Below, in pieces: positions 18,909-27,895 of a stretch of DNA of 64,000 nucleotides. The translations under genes were made by a program, and so were the position numbers. Within the stretch, counting starts at the first letter, position 1, and every line of letters starts with the position of its first letter. The stretch lies in contig SUYM01000001.1 of the NCBI GenBank assembly GCA_015060455.1, positions 62,001 through 126,000 of the forward strand, in the 5' to 3' direction. This DNA comes from Bacteroidales bacterium (lineage in GTDB: Bacteria > Bacteroidota > Bacteroidia > Bacteroidales > UBA932). The notes below the pieces were generated by a model that saw nothing but the letters and a program-made list of their open reading frames with translations, did not search any database and was not told the origin of the DNA.

Positions 18909-19973
18909 TTATCTTTCGTTTTTCACTTCCATTGCGGCCTCGCGTCCGGCAATAGTACCGAACACCATGGCTACCGTGCCACCATTTCCGCCAAGTCTGT
19001 TCAGTCCATGTATACCTCCAGTCGCCTCACCGCAAGCGAAGAGTCCTGGTACTATAGATCCGTCAGACGCAAGAACATGACATTTTGAGTCTATCACTAT
19101 GCCGCCCAATGACGAATGAGGAGCAGGAGCGACTTTGATCATGCGCTCGGAAAGATCCATCTTGCATTCCATGATCTTTTCATCCGGAACATCGGTCAGG
19201 TCATAGAACGCATATCCACCCTGATCGAAGATGGCTTTTGACAACTCATCCTTGTTCAGTCTGGCATCCCCCAGAAACTCCTTTCCTTCCATATTCAGAA
19301 GCCTTGCACCCTCGTACAGAAGAGTCGTAATAACAGGTATACCACGTTTTTGTCCTTCCACACGTACTGTCGGTTCATATTGGACATGGTCCATATCAAC
19401 ATCCTTGACTGCACCGCCGAGAGCCTCTGCCATAGCCAGACCGTCACCTTTCAGGTATGCAGGATTGGTCGAGAAGTCGTACTTTCCGCACCATCCTCCT
19501 GTGGCAATTATTATCTTCATGGAAGGGTATTTCGCACGGATTTCCAGGAGTTCCTCGACAGTCATTGTACGATTTTCGACAACGACCTTATCCTTCAGAC
19601 GTCTCTTTATATCGCCGAGTGCAATAGCGCCGATGGCGTGTTTTATCGACACACATCTAGGAATGGTGCTACCCAGCGGACGGATGATGGTCTCATCGAA
19701 GGCAAACTCATCCTTCAGATGTACAGACTCCTGACACATGGCTTCAACCAGCTGACGGTCATTCTCATACTTTCCGCTTGAGAGAGTATCTTCGATGAAC
19801 TGCTCCACTGAGTCCTCAGGAAGTACAGGACAGTTAAGTGCGTGGATATCAGGAGAATTACCCGCACCGTTGGCAACAAGAGTGACTGATGCACCACCTG
19901 CCACTGACGCCTCGGCTGCCCTCCATCCGGCAAGACCGCCGCCGATTATAAATATGTCGCTGACGACCTTCAT
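18909..19973 (-). CDS. FAD-dependent fumarate reductase/L-aspartate oxidase-like flavoprotein (short form)
   Basis: GGGLAGWRAAEA, ATGGWCGKY, GLFACGEATGGIHGLNRLGGNGGTVAMVFGTIAGREAA. Confidence 0.8.
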   Translation of the reverse strand: MKVVSDIFIIGGGLAGWRAAEASVAGGASVTLVANGAGNSPDIHALNCPVLPEDSVEQFIEDTLSSGKYENDRQLVEAMCQESVHLKDEFAFDETIIRPLGSTIPRCVSIKHAIGAIALGDIKRRLKDKVVVENRTMTVEELLEIRAKYPSMKIIIATGGWCGKYDFSTNPAYLKGDGLAMAEALGGAVKDVDMDHVQYEPTVRVEGQKRGIPVITTLLYEGARLLNMEGKEFLGDARLNKDELSKAIFDQGGYAFYDLTDVPDEKIMECKMDLSERMIKVAPAPHSSLGGIVIDSKCHVLASDGSIVPGLFACGEATGGIHGLNRLGGNGGTVAMVFGTIAGREAAMEVKNER

Positions 19974-20998
19974 TATCTCTGAACTCGTCCTGTTCCGTTT
20001 CCTGCTGCAAGGGCCTCCACATCCTTCACCTTCACAAGGTTGAAGTCGTGCTCGATTGAATGCTTCAGGCAGCTTGCCGCAACTGCGAAATCAATCGCCC
20101 CCTGAGTGTCCTTTCCTGCAATCAGCGCATAGATAAGTCCGCCGCCGAAGCTGTCGCCACCACCAACGCGGTCAACAATGTGAACCTTGTATTCTGTTGA
20201 GAAGCAAGCATTTTTTGTTGCTGCATCGTAAAGCATACCTGCCCAAAGGTTATCAAACGCAGAAAGAGAAGTACGGAGAGTGATCGCAACCTTCTTCACG
20301 CCGAAACGCTCGACAAGTTGCTCTGCAACTGAAACATATCCTTCCTTATTGAGCTTGCCTGACTCCACGTCGCTTCCTTCACCTATAATACCGAATACGT
20401 CTGCCGCATCAGCTTCATTTGCGATAAGCACATCCACATAAGGTACAAGTTCGGCCATCACGCGACCGGCCTCCTGCTTTGTCCAAAGCTTTCCACGATA
20501 GTTAAGGTCACATGAAACTGTAATATTGTTTGCACGGCAATACTCAAGGGCATCAAGGCAGATCTGAGGGAGTTCTCCTCCGAGAGCAGGTGTAATTCCT
20601 GTAAAGTGGAACCAGTCAGCACCGTTAAAGATCTTTGCCCAATCGAAATCCTCGCGCTTTGCTGTTGCGATAGATGAATCAGCACGGTCATAAACCACTC
20701 TTGAAGGACGCTGTGAAGCTCCCTTCTCGACGAAGTAAAGACCAAGGCGCTTGCCGCCCCATACGATATTCTTTGTGTCAACCCCGAAATGGCGTACAGC
20801 ATTCCTTGCACACTCTCCAAGAGGATTGTCCGGGAGTTTTGTCACGAATGATGACTCGATACCGTAATTTGCTAGCGAAACTGCAACATTGGCCTCACCA
20901 CCTGCGTATGAAGCCTCAAACTTTTCTGCCTGATAGAACATCTGATATCCCTCTGGATTCAGACGCATCATTATTTCTCCGAATGTAACTACTTTCAT
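19973..20998 (-). CDS. kdgK: PfkB-family sugar kinase, probable 2-keto-3-deoxygluconate kinase
   Basis: GGEANVAVSLANYG, DRVGGGDSFGGGLIYAL; next to KDPG aldolase. Confidence 0.8.
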   Translation of the reverse strand: MKVVTFGEIMMRLNPEGYQMFYQAEKFEASYAGGEANVAVSLANYGIESSFVTKLPDNPLGECARNAVRHFGVDTKNIVWGGKRLGLYFVEKGASQRPSRVVYDRADSSIATAKREDFDWAKIFNGADWFHFTGITPALGGELPQICLDALEYCRANNITVSCDLNYRGKLWTKQEAGRVMAELVPYVDVLIANEADAADVFGIIGEGSDVESGKLNKEGYVSVAEQLVERFGVKKVAITLRTSLSAFDNLWAGMLYDAATKNACFSTEYKVHIVDRVGGGDSFGGGLIYALIAGKDTQGAIDFAVAASCLKHSIEHDFNLVKVKDVEALAAGNGTGRVQR

Positions 20999-21001
20999 GT
21001 C

Positions 21002-21616
21002 TTAAATTTTTGAATTTTTAACGAGCAGAGCAGCAGTGGCAGTGATCTTATCCCACTCGCTGTTTGCTATCCATTCCTTGTTGGTAAGGTTGCCACCAAC
21101 GCCTGCGCCAACGCATCCGGCCTTGATGAAATCCGCGATATTATCTGGTCCGATGCCTCCAACGGCAAGGAACGGGATATGAGAAAGCGGAGCCATGACT
21201 GCCTTGACGTACTCAGGACCTAGAACTCCTATCGGGAACAATTTCACATAGCTTGCCCCTGCATTGTATGCAGTAACAGCCTCTGAAGGAGTAAGCGCTC
21301 CCGGCATGGCCATAAGACCGTCTGCAACGCATTTCCTGATAAGGTCAGGATTGACGTTAGGTGTAACCATGTATTCTCCTCCTGCATCCTCGCAAATCAT
21401 CAGCTGCTCCTCTGTAAGCACTGTACCAGCTCCGACCTTTACGACATCGCCGAAATTGGTCTTGATTGCCTTGATTGCGGCAGCTGTGTCCTTCCAAGTC
21501 TCGGGTGACTTCTGGTTAAATGTCACTTCAACCATATCGATTCCACCCTTCACATATGCCTCTGTAAGTTTCAGGCATGTATCAGGCGCAAAGCCTCTTA
21601 TAATTGCTACTATCAT
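21002..21616 (-). CDS. eda: KDPG/KHG aldolase; start placed at MIVAIIRG
   Basis: VEVTFNQKSPE, VGAGTVLT, VKLFPIGVLGPEYVKAV, AVGGIGPDNI. Confidence 0.85.
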   Translation of the reverse strand: MIVAIIRGFAPDTCLKLTEAYVKGGIDMVEVTFNQKSPETWKDTAAAIKAIKTNFGDVVKVGAGTVLTEEQLMICEDAGGEYMVTPNVNPDLIRKCVADGLMAMPGALTPSEAVTAYNAGASYVKLFPIGVLGPEYVKAVMAPLSHIPFLAVGGIGPDNIADFIKAGCVGAGVGGNLTNKEWIANSEWDKITATAALLVKNSKI

Positions 21617-21617
21617 A

Positions 21618-23282
21618 TTATTCCCAGATTCCACCGTGGGCCATTGAACCCACATTTTTAACGAAAAGATTCAAGAAACGAGGATACTTCGATCCGTCAA
21701 ACTTCCAGTTGAAATCCTTCTTACGGGATACAAGATCAGCATCAACATCCATCCTACGGTTAGGGATATCGATAGTGATGATGTCACCGTCCTTGACTAG
21801 ACCGAGAGGTCCCATTAGAGCAGCCTCAGGAGAAACATATCCGATAGAAAGTCCTGAAGTACCGCCGGAGAAGCGTCCGTCAGTGATCACTGCACATGAC
21901 TCATAGAGTTCTTTGCGACCCTTGAGCATCTCCTGGAAAGTGAATGCTGTTGTTCCGAAACGTCCCTTGAGTCCGAGGAAGCGAAGCACACATGCATCTC
22001 CCTCCTTGATCTGACCGGCCTTGAGTGCATTCAGAGCATCATCCAACTCATCAAATACACGTGCAGGCCCCTTGAAGGTCATAAGTTTCTCAGGAACAGC
22101 AGCGATCTTGATGATTGATCCCTCAGGAGCAAGGTTACCATAAAGAACACCGATTCCAGGCATCTTCATAACAGGATTATCAAGTGTGTGGATCACATTT
22201 CGGTTATATACCTTAGCGTTCTTCACGTTCTCTGCAAGAGTCTTTCCTGTAACTGTGAGACAGTCTCCGTCAAGTTTCGGAAGCAGTTCCTTGACTACTG
22301 CAGGCATTCCTCCTGCAAGACAGAGGTCATGAACAGAATACCTTGCACCGCTCGGAACGATATGCGCCAGCAATGGAATTTCATTAGATGCCTCATCAAA
22401 GTACTTCCACCATGGTTCGTCATAGCCTGCTTCATGCGCGATGGCAGGAATATGAAGGATCAGGTTAGATGAAGCGGCCAAAGCCATATCCATCTTGATG
22501 GCATTGCGCACAGACTGCGGTGTGATGATCTTTCTTGCTGTAACACCTTCCTCTACAAGGCCCATGATACGACGACCGGCCTTATATGCTATCTGATAAA
22601 GTTCGCTTGAAGTCGCTGCAACAGTCGAGTTGCCTGGAAGTGACATTCCGAGGACCTCGGCAACCATACACATAGAGTTGGCAGTGGTCATCGAAGTACA
22701 GCCACCGCATGAGCCCCATGAATGTTCGATGAGATCGTTGTACTCTTCAGGATCGATTCTGCCAGACTCCATTGCTCCCACCTGATCCTGAGCATGGATA
22801 TGAATAACCTCCTTACCACGACAGATACCGTGAGGCATATATCCTCCTGTAACCATGATAGCAGGGATGTCCAGTCTGGCCGCAGCCATAAGATGTCCCG
22901 GTACAATAGAATCACATGTAGAGAGAAGAACCATTCCGTCGAAGAAATTACCTTCGACAGTAAGTTCCACCTGGTCAGCGATACAGTTGCGGCTCGGAAC
23001 CTCGATATATTTAGGATCCTTCTCGACCATTCCGTCGCAGATTGCAGTAGTCATGACCTCGATAGGAAGACCACCGGCATCACGTACTCCGGCCTTTACC
23101 CTTTCAGCCACCTGCTTCAGGTGAACATGACCGGGATTGTACTCATTCCATGAGTTTACAATAGCAATTCGTGGCTGGGCCTGTTCCTCTGCAGAATAGC
23201 CCATTCCACACATCAGTCCTCGGCGGCACTCGCTCGCCTGGCTGAATTCCCATTGACTTTTGAGAGCCATATTATTCTTCAC
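21618..23282 (-). CDS. IlvD/Edd family dehydratase, probable aldonate dehydratase
   Basis: CDSIVPGHLMAAAR, GSCGGCTSMTTANSM, DGRFSGGTSGLSIGYVSPEA. Confidence 0.85.
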   Translation of the reverse strand: MKNNMALKSQWEFSQASECRRGLMCGMGYSAEEQAQPRIAIVNSWNEYNPGHVHLKQVAERVKAGVRDAGGLPIEVMTTAICDGMVEKDPKYIEVPSRNCIADQVELTVEGNFFDGMVLLSTCDSIVPGHLMAAARLDIPAIMVTGGYMPHGICRGKEVIHIHAQDQVGAMESGRIDPEEYNDLIEHSWGSCGGCTSMTTANSMCMVAEVLGMSLPGNSTVAATSSELYQIAYKAGRRIMGLVEEGVTARKIITPQSVRNAIKMDMALAASSNLILHIPAIAHEAGYDEPWWKYFDEASNEIPLLAHIVPSGARYSVHDLCLAGGMPAVVKELLPKLDGDCLTVTGKTLAENVKNAKVYNRNVIHTLDNPVMKMPGIGVLYGNLAPEGSIIKIAAVPEKLMTFKGPARVFDELDDALNALKAGQIKEGDACVLRFLGLKGRFGTTAFTFQEMLKGRKELYESCAVITDGRFSGGTSGLSIGYVSPEAALMGPLGLVKDGDIITIDIPNRRMDVDADLVSRKKDFNWKFDGSKYPRFLNLFVKNVGSMAHGGIWE

Positions 23283-24081
23283 CTAATGTAAAGTTCATTG
23301 ATTCAATAGATCCGTCGCATGACTGTCCACCGTCAACGCAGATTACCTGGCCAACGATGAAACGAGCCTTCTCGACATCAGAAAGGAACTGGATCATCGG
23401 CACAATCTCTTCTACTGTACCACCGCGTCCTACAGGAATCTTATGCGAGAATGAAATAAGGTTCTCCTTTGAATAACGTTCTGCAAGCTTGGTGAAAATA
23501 AGACCAGGGGCAACACAGTTTACACGGATACCATATTTTGCCACCTCTACACCCAGTGACTTTGTGAACATATTAAGACCAGCCTTGGCAGCAGAATAAG
23601 GAAGCATACGACGATGAACCCATGTCACCTTACCATGAACAGATGAAATATTCACGATGCGGCCCTCAGTTCCCTTCGCAATCATATCCTCCACTGCATA
23701 ACGTGAAAGATATGCGGCGCTGTTAAGGTTAAGGTTCATCTGGCTGTCCCAATACTCCATAGGCATGTCCTTAAACTCACCCTTTGGACCGCCTGGAATC
23801 TGAAGTGCGCCACCGGCGTTATTGATAAGAACATCGATCTTTCCGAATGTCTTGATGAAGTCCTCCATAATCTCCTTGCAGAAATCATGATTACCTACAT
23901 CTCCCAGATATATCTTTGTCTTGGCACCATATGCCTCGCACTGTCTTGCAATCTCCTGAGCACCTTCAGGATTCTTGTTTCCGCAAATACCGATATTTGC
24001 CTGCTCATCACGGGCAAATGCAATTGCACATCCGGCACCGATGCCGTGTGACGATCCTGTAATTAGAATACTTCTTGCCAT
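23272..24081 (-). CDS. SDR oxidoreductase (sugar or sugar-acid dehydrogenase-like)
   Basis: TGSSHGIGAG, NNAGG, YSAAKAGLNMF. Confidence 0.82.
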   Translation of the reverse strand: MARSILITGSSHGIGAGCAIAFARDEQANIGICGNKNPEGAQEIARQCEAYGAKTKIYLGDVGNHDFCKEIMEDFIKTFGKIDVLINNAGGALQIPGGPKGEFKDMPMEYWDSQMNLNLNSAAYLSRYAVEDMIAKGTEGRIVNISSVHGKVTWVHRRMLPYSAAKAGLNMFTKSLGVEVAKYGIRVNCVAPGLIFTKLAERYSKENLISFSHKIPVGRGGTVEEIVPMIQFLSDVEKARFIVGQVICVDGGQSCDGSIESMNFTLGEE

Positions 24082-24098
24082 AATTATATTAAGTTTAT

Positions 24099-25229
24099 TT
24101 ATTTAGCATAAAAACGATACTCTGTTTCTGAATGATATTTTTCGCCTGGGCGAAGAACAGTGCTTGGGAAACGGGACTGGTTCGGAGAGTCCGGAAAATG
24201 GATTGTTTCCAGGAGCATTCCTCCGAATTTCTCGATAGGTCCATATTTGCCATCCGGATACTTCTCTGCGCTGAAAGTACGACCAGTAAAAGTGAGAAGA
24301 GTAGGTTCTGTTGTCCATGTCTCTACGCCTCGTCCAGTCTTTTTATCATAGAGATCTGCTGCTCTGCGCAAAGTTCCGTCCCAGTCACGTATGACCCAAC
24401 AGGCCGACATGCCTTTCATGATACGAAGATGTTCGTTAGGCATATCCAATCTATAATCGACTCTCTGCGGCTGTCTGAAATCAAACGGGCTGCCCTGGAC
24501 ATGCAGAAGTTTGTCAGGACAGAAATGGGTGTTGTTCTGCACACAGGTATCTGCTTCCACCTGAAGAAGATGTTCCATCACATAACAACCCTCACTGCCA
24601 CGAAGATTGAAATATGTATGATTAGACAAGTTCACAACTGTCGGCTTGTCTGTCGTAGCCTCATACTCCAACTTCACGACATTGTCATCAGTCAGCCAGT
24701 ATGTGACATAAGCGTGCATGTTTCCTGGAAATCCCTGTTCTCCATCTGGGCTGAGACGATGAAATCTCACTCCGACCCTATCTTGTCCTTCAACTACTTC
24801 TCCTTCCCACACGAACTTGTCAAATCCCATTCTACCGCCATGACATTGCACCGGTTCTCCGTCAAAGCGCTCATTTGCATCAACATCATATCTTACACCG
24901 TCAAGGATAAAAGATGCGTTATCAATGCGATTGCCGAAACGGCCGATGACAGGACCTAGGAAGCGGTCTTTCTTTTCAAAAGATTCAAGATCACCATAAC
25001 CGACAACAACATCATCCATCTTTCCGTTACGGTCAGGCATATTTATTCTTACAATACGACAGCCATAGTCTGTCACATCCATAGATGCCCCATTACCGTT
25101 TACCATGTGCCAGGTGGTAACTTCCTCACCAGTCGAAAGCTTGCCGAAAGGTTCCGATGTAACATATGCACCCTTTGTACATCCGGCAAGCAGGACTGCA
25201 ATCGACAATAGAACGAAACATTGTTTCAT
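24099..25229 (-). CDS. galM: Aldose 1-epimerase, predicted lipoprotein
   Basis: GRFGNRI, NLSNHTYFNL, LLAGCTKG lipobox. Confidence 0.85.
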   Translation of the reverse strand: MKQCFVLLSIAVLLAGCTKGAYVTSEPFGKLSTGEEVTTWHMVNGNGASMDVTDYGCRIVRINMPDRNGKMDDVVVGYGDLESFEKKDRFLGPVIGRFGNRIDNASFILDGVRYDVDANERFDGEPVQCHGGRMGFDKFVWEGEVVEGQDRVGVRFHRLSPDGEQGFPGNMHAYVTYWLTDDNVVKLEYEATTDKPTVVNLSNHTYFNLRGSEGCYVMEHLLQVEADTCVQNNTHFCPDKLLHVQGSPFDFRQPQRVDYRLDMPNEHLRIMKGMSACWVIRDWDGTLRRAADLYDKKTGRGVETWTTEPTLLTFTGRTFSAEKYPDGKYGPIEKFGGMLLETIHFPDSPNQSRFPSTVLRPGEKYHSETEYRFYAK

Positions 25230-25243
25230 AATAATTCCTGATT

Positions 25244-27895
25244 TTAAATACCTGTTACTTCAATCCAGCTTGATGTATCTGTCGACGATGAGGATATTGC
25301 ATCCGTCTTGTAATCATCAAACTCACCTTCAGAATCCCATCCTAATTCCCAATCAGACATCGCAAAATTCACAAGCAAGCGTCCGTCTGATATAGGTAAC
25401 GATGATCGTGAGATTTCCATTTCAACTATATATCCGTAATCACCTCCGTCCTCATCCATCTCACCATCATATGCAACAGTTATGACTGCACCTATTTCAG
25501 ACTTTTCCCATGCATATAAATGTCTTTCGGTTGTAACTACACCCTTAGGTGTAACCTTTATACGCCTTGCTTCTCCAAGTTTGTTATCTCCTGAATCACC
25601 TGCCAATGTCAAAGTCACATAATCTTTAGATGAAATATACTCATCAGAAACTTCTATAAGGAAATAGACTTTATCACTATCTTGTGAACATCTCAATGTT
25701 GCCCAGTTTGCTGAAATTGATCCAACATAAAGAGCTTCATCAGTATTCTTCCAGTCCGAATTATCTGCGTCTGCCATATGTACTCCAGAAGATGCAGCAA
25801 TATTATGGTTCAGAGCGAAACGGGCTCGGGAAAGCGCAGGAACATCATTGTCAGATGAATAGCGGCATGCGAGCAACGTATGCGGAGATTCCATTTCCAT
25901 TCCGCCCCAACTTCCCTTATATGGGAGAACCGGACGAGACTTAGATGAGAAATCAGCAGCACGCTCATTACCTATCTTGTAATACATCTTGTAGTCTGAC
26001 GAAGAATATGTAAGGACTGTCTCTCCTGAATGGAACTGCACCAGATATGGAGCGCCACCATCACCGACCTTGTCAAGTCTGCTGCACGAGGCCTCCTCAT
26101 CACCCTGAAGATAATTCCACTGTCCGTTCTCCGGCGAATAAACGACAGATGAAGACATGGTCTCCTGGTTAGAAGTATTTCTTGAATCTACACATTCAAC
26201 TGCGAAGGCAAGCTGAGATGTGCCGTTCAACTTGATTCCTACAGCCATCTGGTCTGTGTAGAAATAAGTATTATCCTTCTCGCTGTACCATTTCTTACGC
26301 ATTACACGGTATGGTTCGCTGCCCACTGCAGGTGACCATGATGAACCGCCATCATTTGATATCACAAGCGATGTTCCCGAGTGGCTTCCACTGATCCAAG
26401 GACGGCTTTCAGCAAAATAACAATGGATCACGCCTTCCTCAACCTCCATAAGATGAGGCTCCCAGCACGGACCGTTATATATGATCTGCTCGGTACTCCA
26501 CGACTTACCGCAATCAGTTGAACGTCTGATGGCTAGACCTTGATAAGACTTATATGACTCATTATTATAGATTTCCGGAGCACGGAAGCAGGCAACAGCA
26601 AGAAAATCGCCGTTCGAAAGCACTATACCATTGCCGTTTGAGTAATGTCTGGTATCACGATTCAAGATATCATAATATACATTCTTGCTCTTAAAAAGTT
26701 CCGTAGGAGTGCTCCAGGTCTTAAAATCCTTACTCAATGAATAATAAACATCCTTACCATTCTTGTTGCCATTGTATGCATCTTCATCAGACGGAGTCTG
26801 CCACATCTGGATGTATGATCCGTCAGACATCTTGCGTATACGCGCATAATGAGGGTATCTGTATCCGTCATCCTTTCCTTTGACCTGAAGAGTGCTGTAC
26901 ATCATCTTCAGAGAAGATCTTTCATGTACATCAGCATGAGAATTGAGTTCACCAGGCGACTGGTTGAGTTCAATGAACGGAGTAAGAGAAAGAGTTTTTC
27001 TTACAGAAGTACTGATTACACATTCCTCAAACCATGTATCCATCGGAACCATAGGCATGTCCTTGATGCCCTCTATCGACACTGTACCGATTTCCCAACG
27101 CACCGATGTAGGATATACTACGCCAGCCTTTGCAGGAAATGTTGCTGATGACTTCAATGTTTTTGTCATACCATTTGCTGATTGCAGAGTAATGGATATA
27201 CCCTTCTCATATGTGCGTGCAGGTATGGCAATCATTATGGCTTCCCCTGAGGCCAGACTCTGCTGACCAGACACGGTTGTCGAACTTCCATCCTTTTCAT
27301 TGCTAGACACCTCCTGAGTCTTGAAATCCACAGAAAATTCTCCGCTCATACGCTCAGAGGCATTGCCTGTCACAGATAAAGACTTGAATGACCTAGAATC
27401 TGAAGTAATCACATTCACAAGCAGATACGATACGGCATGGTGGAACTCCAAGGTTCCCTCCTGGTCACTATAGCCTACCATCAACGCTGCATCCGGATCA
27501 AAGCTTCCCGCCACAAACTTCTGCTCCGATGGGAAAGTTACAGTTCCTGTCAACCCTGAGACAGACTTGCAGGCTGAAGCAGGGTATACGCTGGAATACG
27601 GAGGTGTAACGACTCCAAAGGCAAACACCGCACGCTTAGGATTCTCAGCATCAACCACAATAGACCTTGATTGCTGACCATTCACAGATACTTTTTCCGT
27701 GCCTGTCCATATAACGGAAAATTTATCGCCCTCATCAGATGCAGCAGTCTTAGAATCTGCATTATCCGATATAGTTACTGCCAACGGCACAGATTCCTGT
27801 TCATGAAGCGTATCAAGTTCTGCAGAGCAGGCACAGCATGCAGCTATCCAGACGGCAATGAAACCAATTTTCTTAATAATCATTTTCTCCTTCAT
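25244..27895 (-). CDS. Lipoprotein: fimbrillin-like N-terminal domain + sialidase-like Asp-box propeller + CBM9-like C-terminal domain
   Basis: CCACSAE lipobox; SKDFKTWSTP, STDCGKSWS, SNDGGSSWSP Asp boxes; ADADNSDWKNTDEALYVG...YFLIEVSDEYIS CBM9-like. Confidence 0.7.
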   Translation of the reverse strand: MKEKMIIKKIGFIAVWIAACCACSAELDTLHEQESVPLAVTISDNADSKTAASDEGDKFSVIWTGTEKVSVNGQQSRSIVVDAENPKRAVFAFGVVTPPYSSVYPASACKSVSGLTGTVTFPSEQKFVAGSFDPDAALMVGYSDQEGTLEFHHAVSYLLVNVITSDSRSFKSLSVTGNASERMSGEFSVDFKTQEVSSNEKDGSSTTVSGQQSLASGEAIMIAIPARTYEKGISITLQSANGMTKTLKSSATFPAKAGVVYPTSVRWEIGTVSIEGIKDMPMVPMDTWFEECVISTSVRKTLSLTPFIELNQSPGELNSHADVHERSSLKMMYSTLQVKGKDDGYRYPHYARIRKMSDGSYIQMWQTPSDEDAYNGNKNGKDVYYSLSKDFKTWSTPTELFKSKNVYYDILNRDTRHYSNGNGIVLSNGDFLAVACFRAPEIYNNESYKSYQGLAIRRSTDCGKSWSTEQIIYNGPCWEPHLMEVEEGVIHCYFAESRPWISGSHSGTSLVISNDGGSSWSPAVGSEPYRVMRKKWYSEKDNTYFYTDQMAVGIKLNGTSQLAFAVECVDSRNTSNQETMSSSVVYSPENGQWNYLQGDEEASCSRLDKVGDGGAPYLVQFHSGETVLTYSSSDYKMYYKIGNERAADFSSKSRPVLPYKGSWGGMEMESPHTLLACRYSSDNDVPALSRARFALNHNIAASSGVHMADADNSDWKNTDEALYVGSISANWATLRCSQDSDKVYFLIEVSDEYISSKDYVTLTLAGDSGDNKLGEARRIKVTPKGVVTTERHLYAWEKSEIGAVITVAYDGEMDEDGGDYGYIVEMEISRSSLPISDGRLLVNFAMSDWELGWDSEGEFDDYKTDAISSSSTDTSSWIEVTGI

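Noticed and set aside
24132-24959. 275-aa plus-strand ORF
   Set aside because: Lies antisense to galM, low-complexity Cys/Ser/His-rich composition, no recognisable domain; a shadow ORF.
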